Shown here: positions 1-7,439 of the stretch, one piece after another
Layout: each line of letters begins with the position of its first letter
How positions within the stretch are numbered: position 1 is the first letter of the stretch
Source of the DNA: Dichomitus squalens LYAD-421 SS1
Lineage: Eukaryota; Basidiomycota; Agaricomycetes; Polyporales; Polyporaceae
Length of the DNA stretch: 11,565 nt
Assembly (NCBI RefSeq): GCF_000275845.1
Contig: NW_006766923.1
Coordinates: forward strand, 261,878 to 273,442
Direction: 5' to 3'
Notes under the pieces: generated by a model
Seen by the model: only the letters and a program-made list of their open reading frames with translations
Told to the model about the DNA's origin: nothing
Database searches by the model: none
Made by a program: the position numbers and the translations under genes

Positions 1-600
1 TATATACTATGGGGTACCGACCGTATTAGGAAGGGAAAGGTAACCGACCAAAGTGGGGAGGTATGAGGAGACTGTAAAGGAACGCGTCTGGTCGAGGCTG
101 GGCCCAGTATAGTACAAGACCTAGGCCAGGGTCCTGTGATATAACCGAAAAGGGATAGAGACGGGACAGGGTCCTGAGTCTAGGTCAGGGTCGGGCAATA
201 TAACCGAAAAGGGAAAGGGGCGCGACAAGGGTCGGGGTCTGGGTCAGGGTAAAGTAATGTAACCGAAAAGGGAAACGGTCAGGGTCGGACTCAGGGTCCG
301 GTCATATAGACGAAAGGGGAGATATTGAGGGAGAGGACCGGAGCTAGGAACATAGTCGTCAGGGGGCGGAACGGGGGATGATAGTGTACAGGCGGACGAC
401 GAGGGAACGGGAAGGTAAGCATAGGTCGCCGGGGACGGGAAGGGGAATGGAGTGTACACGAGGGCGACGAGAAGGAGTAGTCCAATAACGAAAAGATAGG
501 GGGTGGGGCGTACCAACGGTAACAGGATTGCGAATGCCTCCTGGAGGGAGTCGAGTACCCTGACGATAACGGTTAATCACCGTGGGCATTCTATATAAGT
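1..600. repeat. G-rich, strand-asymmetric repetitive tract
   Basis: The plus strand is strongly enriched in G over C and is built from recurring short words such as GGGTCAGGGT, CAGGGTC and CCGAAAAGGGA. Between about 80 and 330 these are arranged as a degenerate tandem array (listed separately). From 330 to 560 the order is lost but the purine-rich, GGGAACGGGAAGG-like texture continues. The open frames here translate to Pro/Ser/Leu-rich low-complexity protein on the minus strand and have no family resemblance, so I treat the tract as non-coding. A subtelomeric or intergenic minisatellite origin is possible but not shown; no canonical telomere repeat is present. Confidence 0.7.
139..320 (+). 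repeat. Degenerate ~59 bp tandem repeat (3-4 units)
   Basis: The core ATATAACCGAAAAGGGA starts at 139 and 198, with a one-base variant at 257, so the period is 59 bp. A more divergent copy starts at 304 after a shortened 47 bp unit. Between the cores, each unit carries variants of CAGGGTC and GGTCAGGGT. Weak similarity extends upstream to about 80. The runs of three or four G at short spacing could fold as G-quadruplexes on the plus strand, but that is inference. Confidence 0.7.
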
Positions 601-1538
601 TATGTCACAACCATAGAGTAAAGACCTGGAGTTTTCCTTAAGGTGAATCAACGTGTATCATACTTAGGGTGAAGCAGTAGAGAGGATTACGTGCTCACCA
701 TGTAACGGATGAGGGCACGATCGGCCTTTGAGCGAGGGGACCTATAATACTGGAATGTTTGAGTGCAAGTTATCCCGTATCCACTATCTTGATATAAGCA
801 TTCCCCCATAAATCCATGTACGTAGAAGAGTACCCTACATGGAAGTCAACACAACCCCAAAGAACCCGACACCTATAGTATCGCCAAGATCTATGCGATG
901 CAAGAGGTCGGCGCTGGCGTCTGCCATTGAGAGAGGGAATATCTCGAAACACGAGAACAACAGAGCTGAAAGGAGGAGTCAGTGGCGCCCCTATGAATCC
1001 CATGCCTTGCCTTTTAATTCAACCGAGAACGTCACGTTGAGTAGGTTCTGGTAGTCACGATAGGTATGGGAAGAATCCTGATACACCCACGATCGATGCG
1101 GCAGATGGCCAAAATGCCGCGAAGGTGTTTCGTCGAGCCTACAGCTCCCCGGGATCCCCAGTATTATGTACCATCCAATAAGGGAAAGCTTGTTTTACAA
1201 TCGCCACGGCTGAGATACAGTTCGCCATATCAAGCGTGTCTATGGATCGAGCCGTCTTATGACACTGACGTGTTCGATTGTTTCCTTTCATCAGCTTCTT
1301 CCCAATTTATGAGTTGTTGAGGAGTATGGGCCGCATGCCTCCTGGACTGCCGACAGCTATCCGGTCTCTTGGGCGTCGTTTAGAAGGGTCTCGACAGCGC
1401 TTATATGAAACTCCTCACACGAGCACAAACATATCACGGTCTCTACCAACAGCACTTCGCTCGACTAATAAGTTAAAGTGATCCGCTCGCTGCAGTATAA
1501 TCCGCGCCCAATATCGACAGTATCTTCGATTCACATGC
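601..1538. other. Intergenic stretch, no gene recognised
   Basis: Open frames of 67-84 codons occur on both strands (for example plus 839-1054 and 1066-1320). None shows a domain, a plausible intron-linked continuation or recognisable composition, and they overlap frames of similar length on the opposite strand. The right end holds the 3' flank of the minus-strand UbiA gene that stops at 1539. I see no tRNA, repeat or transposon end here. Confidence 0.5.
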
Positions 1539-2597
1539 TCAGAAAGGCCCGATTACGGCTATGGCGGTGAAGGGAATAACATGCAGGGAGCATAACCAGA
1601 CCTGATAGTGATCGTAGATTCATCGGCATCAGTAAGACTAAGGCAAGAATTTAGGAATGAGGGCGTACATTATAGAGCAAGTATGAGAGCTTATCTCCGT
1701 CTCTTGTTCGGATGAACCAGAATCTGACGCTGTTAAATGCTCCCAGGATGCCGACCAAGAATAACAGGGATGGGTATGCCGTTGGGTAGAAGAAAGCAAA
1801 GAAGAAAGACCACACAGGAATGAGGAGGACGGTCACGATGCGACTCGCAATGGGGAACACAATTGGGAGTGTCTGGCGGCCGACAAGTATATCGCCCTCT
1901 ACATCCTTGAAGTCTTGTGCCTGTATGGTGGTAGAAATGACTGCGAAGATGAGCATCTGCGCAACGAGTACCTCGGATGCAGAGAAATGGTCCAGTGCTA
2001 TGGTGGCCGAACCAGAGGACATGTCAGCATGACACCATCTGGGTTAGCCGAGGTTCATACCTGAGCGTCCTACATAACTAGCACCGACACTGAATGAAGA
2101 ATATCCGATTCCATTCAGCACGTTCCGGGAAGTCCACTGAGATCCGAGCTTGGCCTCGTTATGCGCCCAAGTAGCGAAGGACAACGCAGCGCTTGGTATC
2201 AAGGCACCACACTGAGCAGAAAAAGCCAGGCAGGCCACGAGCAGCCCCCAACGAAATGTCCGGGCTGAGCGCATGGACAGTGCTCCAGAAGGAATTGGTC
2301 TCCAGGGCTTGTTCTTGCGATCCTCCTCAGGTTCCAAGCTCTGGTTCGAGACACAGAATTGGAGAAGGTGCAGCCAAACCCAGAGTCCTCGGACGGCAAT
2401 GCATGTTGGATCCAGGCTGCCTGAGGCAAGCGTTCCGAACGCTGTCTATAAGGCGGCGGAGCCCCCAAATCATCAGTATACTCCGACCGATGACAGCTTT
2501 GAACCGCGAGAACATCTCTACGTACTGTCGGGATTAGGATACCCATGATGTCTGATCCTGTGAAGCCGTAGAGCACCGAAACAATCGATGTGTACAT
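1539..2597 (-). CDS. UbiA-family prenyltransferase (or UbiA-type terpene cyclase), four exons
   Basis: An integral-membrane enzyme of the UbiA superfamily, which moves or cyclises polyprenyl diphosphates at Mg2+-binding aspartate motifs. Model (minus strand): exons 2597-2526, 2445-2061, 1997-1669 and 1601-1539, giving 849 nt, 282 residues plus a TGA stop, with all phases consistent. Introns are 80, 63 and 67 nt with GTACGT/ATAG, GTATGA/ATAG and GTACGC/TCAG borders. Seen directly: FTGSDI near residue 12, then WVWLHLLQFCVSNQ followed by PEEDRKNKPWRP (residues 63-74), the first metal motif as found in fungal UbiA proteins. The second motif, QDFKDVEGD (D181, D184, D188), is followed by GRQTLPIV. 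Several hydrophobic segments follow, ending in YLLYNVWL near the C terminus. Known: this fungal group includes meroterpenoid prenyltransferases and sesquiterpene cyclases such as Fma-TC of fumagillin synthesis. Which activity this protein has cannot be told from sequence. The start is the first in-frame ATG but leaves a short N terminus. It looks intact and is the best gene in the window. Confidence 0.9.
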
Positions 2598-2673
2598 TGT
2601 AATGGTGAGTAGGTATTCGCGGGAGGAAGTCTTCGTGGATTGTGGGTTTGAGGAAGCATTGAAGGACGTCTCT

Positions 2674-2730
2674 CATTTTATGCAAGCACTCGATATTCTC
2701 GGCACCGCAATATCAAGATATGTTATATTT
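2674..2730 (-). promoter_or_regulatory. Possible core promoter region of the UbiA gene
   Basis: Reading on the minus strand upstream of the 2597 start there is an AT-rich patch AAATATAACATATC (2730-2717) and then CATAAAATG (2682-2674), either of which could act as a TATA-like element. The ATG at 2676 is out of frame with the UbiA exon and would be an upstream start if the transcript includes it. This is positional inference only. Confidence 0.2.
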
Positions 2731-2759
2731 GATCTATCTGAGATGACACTCTAGATTTC

Positions 2760-3330
2760 CTCATCTTTTACATATCGACCAGATTTTTCATAGTGACTAC
2801 GGGAATGATGTGGGTATCAATCCTGGTACCGCTGGTTGCACTTTCTCATCACAACTGGCCGAAAGAATGTTATGTAATCTACGGTTGGCATCTGGAACAC
2901 AGTGAAAGACGTGCTATACTAGGTCTTCACCAACAACGGAGCTGCGCGGACAATGTGAATAAAATCAGAAGCATATCTTCAAGAAGCGGTGATGGAGACT
3001 TCGGTCTGGAACGACAAGTTTCTCAAAATGTTGGACAGATGCAGAGTGACCGTAGGGCGACCAATCCTAGCAAAATCATCCTTCTCCTCACTAACGCAAC
3101 ACCATCTGAACCCGATAGTGCAAAACATCCTCTCCTCATGTCCCCCGCAACCACCACCCTTCACAGACGTGGTGCGACCGAGTCTCGTCCCTCAGACCTC
3201 CTCGTGAATCTCACACCTGCAGCTGTACACACATGGAGATACCTGAAGCCACTGAGCGTCCCTGGTCCTCCAGAATCACGACTGTTACTATTCTACTGCA
3301 TGAGTTATCGATAGATACAGGGCGCCAACC
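2760..3330 (+). other. Coding-like but unrecognised stretch
   Basis: Two overlapping plus-strand frames look partly protein-like. One open frame runs from 2793 to 3314 (173 codons). A second frame, with the sense reading METSVWNDKFLKMLDRC at about 2992-3042, stays open to 3207 and is preceded in the same frame, across stop codons, by WNTVKDVLY and FTNNGAA at about 2890-2950. The second looks more like a decayed or intron-split gene because of its residue composition, but I cannot place it in a family and no clean splice model joins the pieces. It is divergently oriented from the UbiA gene. I do not assign a function. Confidence 0.25.
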
Positions 3331-3373
3331 ACATGCTTGTCATGGACTTCGTGTCCATTGAGAGTCGGACCTT

Positions 3374-4733
3374 TCAGTTATTGTACTTCAAGACCATGAC
3401 GCCATTATCGAAAATATGCTCTTTTTTTAAGTGTCCGTGCTCTTCGCCTCCTTCAGCCCGAACGCCCTGTAACACATCTTCCGAAGCTCTCCCATAGTCG
3501 GCGTGTTCGCTGCTTCGAAAATGCTCGTCACGCCCTCCCGCTGCATTTGATCCATCGCTATGTCTTATCTGGCCATTGGATCTGAAGGGCCGCAATTGGC
3601 TGACTCTAGAGAGTTGTCACCGTTCCGGCATCTGGTGAAGTACCTTCAGGTGTGGTGCAGACAGGGAAAGTGGGCGCGCGGGAGACGGACAGACCTGTGT
3701 GTCCCTTGAGCCATACCTGATTTGTCTTGACCTCATCTTCTCATGTTAACTGGTAACTAGGGACTGTCGTTATGTTCAACGATGGGGCAAGATGCTCCCT
3801 AGCTCATTATTTGATCCAACGAACTGCGGTTCAATCACAGTCATTTGTACGCCCTTGAGGAATCTGCAAAGAATACCCACCGTGAGAGTCCTTAGCGGCA
3901 TCAGAGCCATGCATCTTGACGAACGTCTCAAGAAGCTCCATGCCCAGCGCGAGAAGCATGATACGCTGTCAGCTTTCCCTTCAATGTCTTGTCTCTAGAA
4001 TGTACCTGAGAATGTGGTGCAGAACTTCGTGATGGTTGTGCTCCGCGAACGTGCGCAGTTCAGGAAGGAACGGCTCCAATGCCTTCGGATGCTTCTTTCT
4101 GCCGAACACTGCGCGGTGTACTGGCGACGGTGTCAGAGCAGGTCCGTCGCGAGTGAAAGTCCGGTCAGTTGGTCCGTCGCTTACCGGCGTACTGCTCATG
4201 TTGGTCGCGAACTCTATTGTCAGTCATCTATGATGAGGTGACTTTGTATTTGGCGAGCACCCAGTCGGGGAACACCACTGTCAATCTGACTAACGGAAAC
4301 CTGACAGGGCTTGTGTCCTATTCTTGTGGGGTCCTCCTCGAGCTTTGAGGCATACTGAAGCTTCTCCTCGGAAACCTGTTTGAAAACCACGTCTCCGATT
4401 TCAAACATGCACTCGGTCTTGGCGTGTGTAAGTGACGACGCCCGAGCTACACAGTCAAGGCATACTTCACGACGTACCTGACTCTGGGTCAATCCGTGAT
4501 TGACAACGCACATGAACCACACTGTACGCATGACGTCCCGTACGCGAGGCGCAAGCTCTGCACGACCCTCCGGTGTGCTTGCCTTTACGAAGTCGATGAT
4601 CGACAGTTGTTCTCATTCGACTGCAAAGACGCAGGATAAGCGTCGTAATAGGAGTGAAAGGGATCACATACTCTGACGGTCTTCCTTCGTAGGCGCAGGT
4701 GCAACCCAGCGGGGGCACCGTCGCGAGTGGCAT
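3374..4733 (-). pseudogene. Decayed fungal 2OG-Fe(II) oxygenase (isopenicillin-N-synthase-like)
   Basis: Reading on the minus strand, the fragments follow the order of fungal 2OG oxygenases that hydroxylate or desaturate secondary metabolites: MPLATVPP start at 4733; IIDFVKASTPEGRAEL (about 4610-4560); FMCVVNHGLTQSQ (about 4518-4478), the DIOX_N core; DVVFKQVSEEK then IGHKP (to 4301); VRDQHEQY; HPKALEPFLPELRTFAEHNHHEVL; ALGMELLETFVKMHG; EDEVKTNQVWLKGHT|D at 3751-3630, carrying the proximal HxD iron ligands split by an intron (3694-3632); SQPIAALQIQWPD; then a C-terminal part ending VLKYNN at 3374. Plausible introns: 4671-4621, 4477-4418, 4300-4228, 4184-4109, 4005-3966. Damage seen: frame break near 4714; in-frame TGA at 4615-4613; frame mismatch at 3966; unrecognisable DNA in about 3880-3760; TGA just before EDEVK; TAG at 3608-3606 where the family has Trp; a deletion at about 3560-3550 removing the distal His and Arg/Ser block; and a frame break at the T7 run 3422-3428. 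It cannot encode an active enzyme. Confidence 0.85.
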
Positions 4734-5240
4734 ACTAGTTTTAGCCTATCCATAGACTGAAGAGACAGTATAAGATGTGGTGGAGCACAGGAAGAAGGCG
4801 GGACGACATACTTTTAAAGTGCGGAGTGGAGAGAAGGACACGGGGGGCCGGTAGGGCTCAGTCTCTCCCAATCTGAAGACTCACCTCACCAATCCAGGGT
4901 CTTAGCGTGCGAGCCCTTCCATGGAGGGTTGTATCTGGGTGTTTGGTGCTTCGATGAAGTTAACACGTCTCTTCAGATGTAGAACGACCGCTTCGTGAGT
5001 ATAGCCATCGGGCTGCGCGGTCTCCCGATAACTACTTTCAAGTTGCAAGAGCAATCGGAAAGAGACGTTGTGTAAACTCGATCACGCTTCTCCGTGATAT
5101 TCTCAGACAAGTCTAAATAGAGGGCTTGCTCTTTCACTAGTGTAAAGGGCGGAACTCCGAACTCACAGGCGCCAAACGTCACAAAGTGGTAGTGATGTCT
5201 GTTTTACGGGGGCGTATTCCACCGTTTGACGGTGGTGATT
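4734..5240. other. No gene recognised
   Basis: The minus-strand frame at 4973-5182 (69 codons) and a plus-strand frame over 4975-5117 both look weakly protein-like, but neither contains a motif I know or links to neighbouring exons. A small hairpin, CCACCGT-TTG-ACGGTGG, lies at 5219-5235. This stretch is the 5' flank of the 2OG oxygenase relic and could contain its former promoter, but nothing specific is visible. Confidence 0.4.
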
Positions 5241-5935
5241 CATATGTTACTTTTCACTACGAACCAGGCGCACAGTGACGGGTAGCACAGGGGTTGTGAG
5301 ATTGACACCGTCAAGCGATAATGGAACAAGTGACGCAGAAGGCGGGCATAAGACAAGGGAGAAAGCTTCTCGCGCGCCGGGAGCAAGGGTGACCGGGAGC
5401 AAATGTGTGAGCCGCCAACGAGACGGCGTGACAAGATGCGCATACATGACGCTAGGAAGGAGAGCGTTGGCCAAGACCGAGGTAACAGAGCAGGTTGCAC
5501 GGAAGCGCTAACTGAGCGTCGTGGGTATTCCGGGGTAACGCAGAGAACTCTAATATGCAACACCCGTCTCCAAAAAGACCGACGAGGGCCACGTTCCAGG
5601 TGCAGGTTCTTGACATCCTCGGATAGAGAGAACTCGAAGACGCGGGGGTGCGGCGTGCGCACGGACGGCAACGGAAACCCCCTGTGCCCTATTTGTTACC
5701 AGTGATCGCCTCGGACTCGGAGAACTCGAGGAAGGCGTGGAAGAGACCTTGCATCATCCCCTAGACAATGCGCGCTCGAATCTTGTTATCGAAGGTCGGG
5801 ACCGAGGTAGGTCGCCGATCTCATGGTGTCGGAAGCGGTGTCCATGTGAACGAAGGTGAGGGGAGGCTCAACATCAAGGGCTCGCCAGGAACTGAACTCG
5901 GAGGCCTACTGAAGAAGTGGAGCTTTAGATTGGGG
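5241..5935. other. No gene recognised
   Basis: Long overlapping frames occur on both strands. The 143-codon minus-strand frame 5671-5240 begins at a non-ATG codon, is rich in Arg, Ser, Leu and Pro, and shows no domain. Short plus-strand segments at about 5550-5760 read as mixed-polarity protein but are broken by stops. I find no recognisable family, RNA gene or mobile-element terminus. Confidence 0.4.
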
Positions 5936-6479
5936 ACTTCGAGAGACAAACATAGGACGATTGGAAGAGAAGATCGCAACAGTAGTCTCGTGGACGGCGG
6001 AGGAGAAGGGCTATACGAACCTCCGAGTACAGTCGCGATCGCCACATGAACACGAGGTCATTCCGTAACTGTCTGCCCTGGCCCTCTAATGAGCTCTCGG
6101 AAACGTCGGAATGGAACTTGAAGGCGGGGCCAAGGAAATGTTCGAGCGCGTTGAAAAAGAGCGTTGGGAAGTTGATGTTGGTTGGCAGACGGAGGAGAGC
6201 ACTACGACCGGTCGAAGAAGATGGGCGGTTGGCACAGACGGAGGATAGAGCAGGAGAGGAGAAGTCGCCGCCAAGAGTTAAGGAGACTGCAGACTGCGCA
6301 GGAAGCGTGTGGGCGAGGACGCTTGAAGGGAAAGTACTGGACTTTGAAGGACGGCGTGTACGAGCGTACACGACAGCTGCAACATTGAACCCATGTCATT
6401 GAACCCATGTCATTGAACCCATGTCATAGCACCGATATCAAACGCATCCTTGAACCCGAGGAGCGAGACACAAAGTGAG
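5936..6479 (+). other. Fragments of an unidentified highly charged protein
   Basis: Three or four successive plus-strand segments in changing frames look like parts of one helical, highly charged protein: IGRLEEKIATVVSWTAEEKGY (about 5950-6010); GAKEMFERVEKERWEVDV (about 6128-6181); GGWHRRRIEQERRSRRQELRR (about 6220-6285) continuing through LKGKYWTLKDGVYERT; and STDIKRILEPEERDTK ending at the TGA 6477-6479. The segments are separated by stops or frame changes, and no GT-AG introns that would join them cleanly are obvious, so either the model is wrong or the gene is decayed. The 14 bp triplication at 6383-6424 sits between the last two segments and would disturb the frame. I do not recognise the family. 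Confidence 0.3.
6383..6427 (+). repeat. 14 bp tandem triplication
   Basis: CATTGAACCCATGT is repeated three times without mismatch at 6383-6396, 6397-6410 and 6411-6424, followed by a partial fourth unit (CAT). The unit length is not a multiple of three, so in coding DNA each added copy shifts the frame. Perfect identity suggests a recent expansion. Confidence 0.95.
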
Positions 6480-6628
6480 TCGAACTCGCTCGTCCCAAGT
6501 GGTCAACAGGGCGAAAACTTTCAACTCCTCTGATTCATTATCACGTGGCACAACGTCGCGCGTCTGAGCGGCGACTCGACTACACACGACTTCTTCTGTG
6601 TCTATCTCCTCTCGGCTGCTTCTTATCT

Positions 6629-7430
6629 TGTCCGCTTCCTGACAATATTCTGCTTCAAGTGGCTATCTATGATTTCAACTGGAAGTACAACGGCGAGTCG
6701 CTGCTGTGCCACGCCATCCGCAACTTGCTCAATGATTGGTTCGAGGATCTAGACCAGGTCAACTAAATCCTTCCTAACCGACAGAGTTCAGCATTCGCCA
6801 TAACAGCGTATAGAATGTCGCCAGCAGGCTGATAGGGCGTTTTCCGGGTATGTGCCAGTCCTGATCATTCGTGCCCATGCTGACCTCGTTGACCGAGAAG
6901 CTTGGTAACAACTCGATGATAATCCACCTCTGCGACGCACACCACATTGCCGGCTCATCACAATATGACACTTCCTTTGCGCACTCCCTGCCCGAAAAGC
7001 TCCCCCACATTAACGTTGTCTCCAAGACCCACCTGGTACAGCAGTACAGGTAACGGTGAGTGGGAACACGTCCACTTGTTGTGTGTTCTTCACGACCCTC
7101 TGCCTCTTGATCTCCACCTGTCCTGGCATGATATCCATGTATCCTCGGTCGCTTTGCTCACGCTCACCCTGCGGACCCCGATCGCGACTCCTACACGGAA
7201 TCCCAGGACATCATACAGCAGTTCTCTGCGATACGCGACGCTCAAGGTGGCAATCTGCTCGCTCGTCGGGGATTTTGGCTTTGTGGGCTTTAAGACGCTC
7301 GCCGAGGTGCGTGCCCGTTTTCTCTCCCACCTTCCACACATCCACCTCATTCCCCTCGGTCTATGTGTAACTGACAGCCATTCAGGCTCTATGCTGCGAA
7401 GAAAAACACGTCAAGAAAAACACGTCAATG
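6629..7430 (+). pseudogene. Decayed copy of GPN-loop GTPase 2 (GPN2)
   Basis: GPN2 is a conserved eukaryotic GTPase of the GPN family, linked to RNA polymerase II assembly and nuclear import. Segments in family order: LPDNILLQVAI at 6635-6667 (matching the DPAN..IPY..AI stretch); YNGESLLCHAIRNLLNDWFED at 6686-6748 (the GPNG..YC.EYLE..DWLE block); MIIHLCDAHHI at 6919-6951 (the VVHLVDAHY strand); LPHINVVSKTHLVQQY near 6998-7046 (the SK guanine-recognition region); LDLHLSWHD at about 7103-7130 (the DLDFNLDFYT segment); and RYATLKVAICSLVGDFGFVGFKTLAE to 7306. An intron at 7307-7385 (GTGCGT...TTCAG) leads to GSMLRRK. Damage: no recognisable P-loop segment upstream; the invariant Gly-Pro-Asn is replaced by Lys-Tyr-Asn; about 14 residues are missing before it; the FDLPGQVEL region is broken by a stop at 6764-6766; the acceptor before 7094 reads CAC not CAG; and a 14 bp duplication interrupts the last exon. 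A functional GPN2 must exist elsewhere in this genome. Confidence 0.8.
7399..7426 (+). repeat. 14 bp direct tandem duplication in the GPN2 relic
   Basis: AAGAAAAACACGTC occurs twice in tandem, at 7399-7412 and 7413-7426, with no mismatch. It lies in what would be the final GPN2 exon and shifts its frame by two bases. The unit length equals that of the triplication at 6383-6424, although the sequences are unrelated. Confidence 0.9.
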
Positions 7431-7439
7431 CTCCTTCTC

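Noticed and set aside
1..600. Telomere repeat array
   Set aside because: GGG words are frequent, but no TTAGGG-type unit repeats in register; the actual period is about 59 bp.
2193..2548. Plus-strand frames of 91-114 codons over the UbiA gene
   Set aside because: They are antisense to UbiA exon 2, whose motifs are unambiguous.
2199..2597. Single 132-codon minus-strand open frame covering the UbiA 5' region
   Set aside because: Only its first 24 codons are UbiA coding; the rest reads through the 80 nt intron 2525-2446 and then runs out of frame over exon 2.
3792..3998. Plus-strand 68-codon frame
   Set aside because: It is antisense to the 2OG oxygenase relic and shows no domain.
4141..4180. 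10 bp direct repeat GGTCCGTCGC at 4141 and 4171
   Set aside because: It is too short to interpret and lies within an intron of the 2OG oxygenase relic.
5219..5235. Hairpin CCACCGT-TTG-ACGGTGG as a terminator
   Set aside because: A short stem without a T-run has no terminator meaning in a fungal nuclear genome and lies beside no identified gene end.
5240..5671. 143-codon minus-strand frame, one of the longest in the window
   Set aside because: It has a non-ATG start and Arg/Ser/Leu/Pro-rich composition typical of an antisense or random frame, with no motif and no splice partners.
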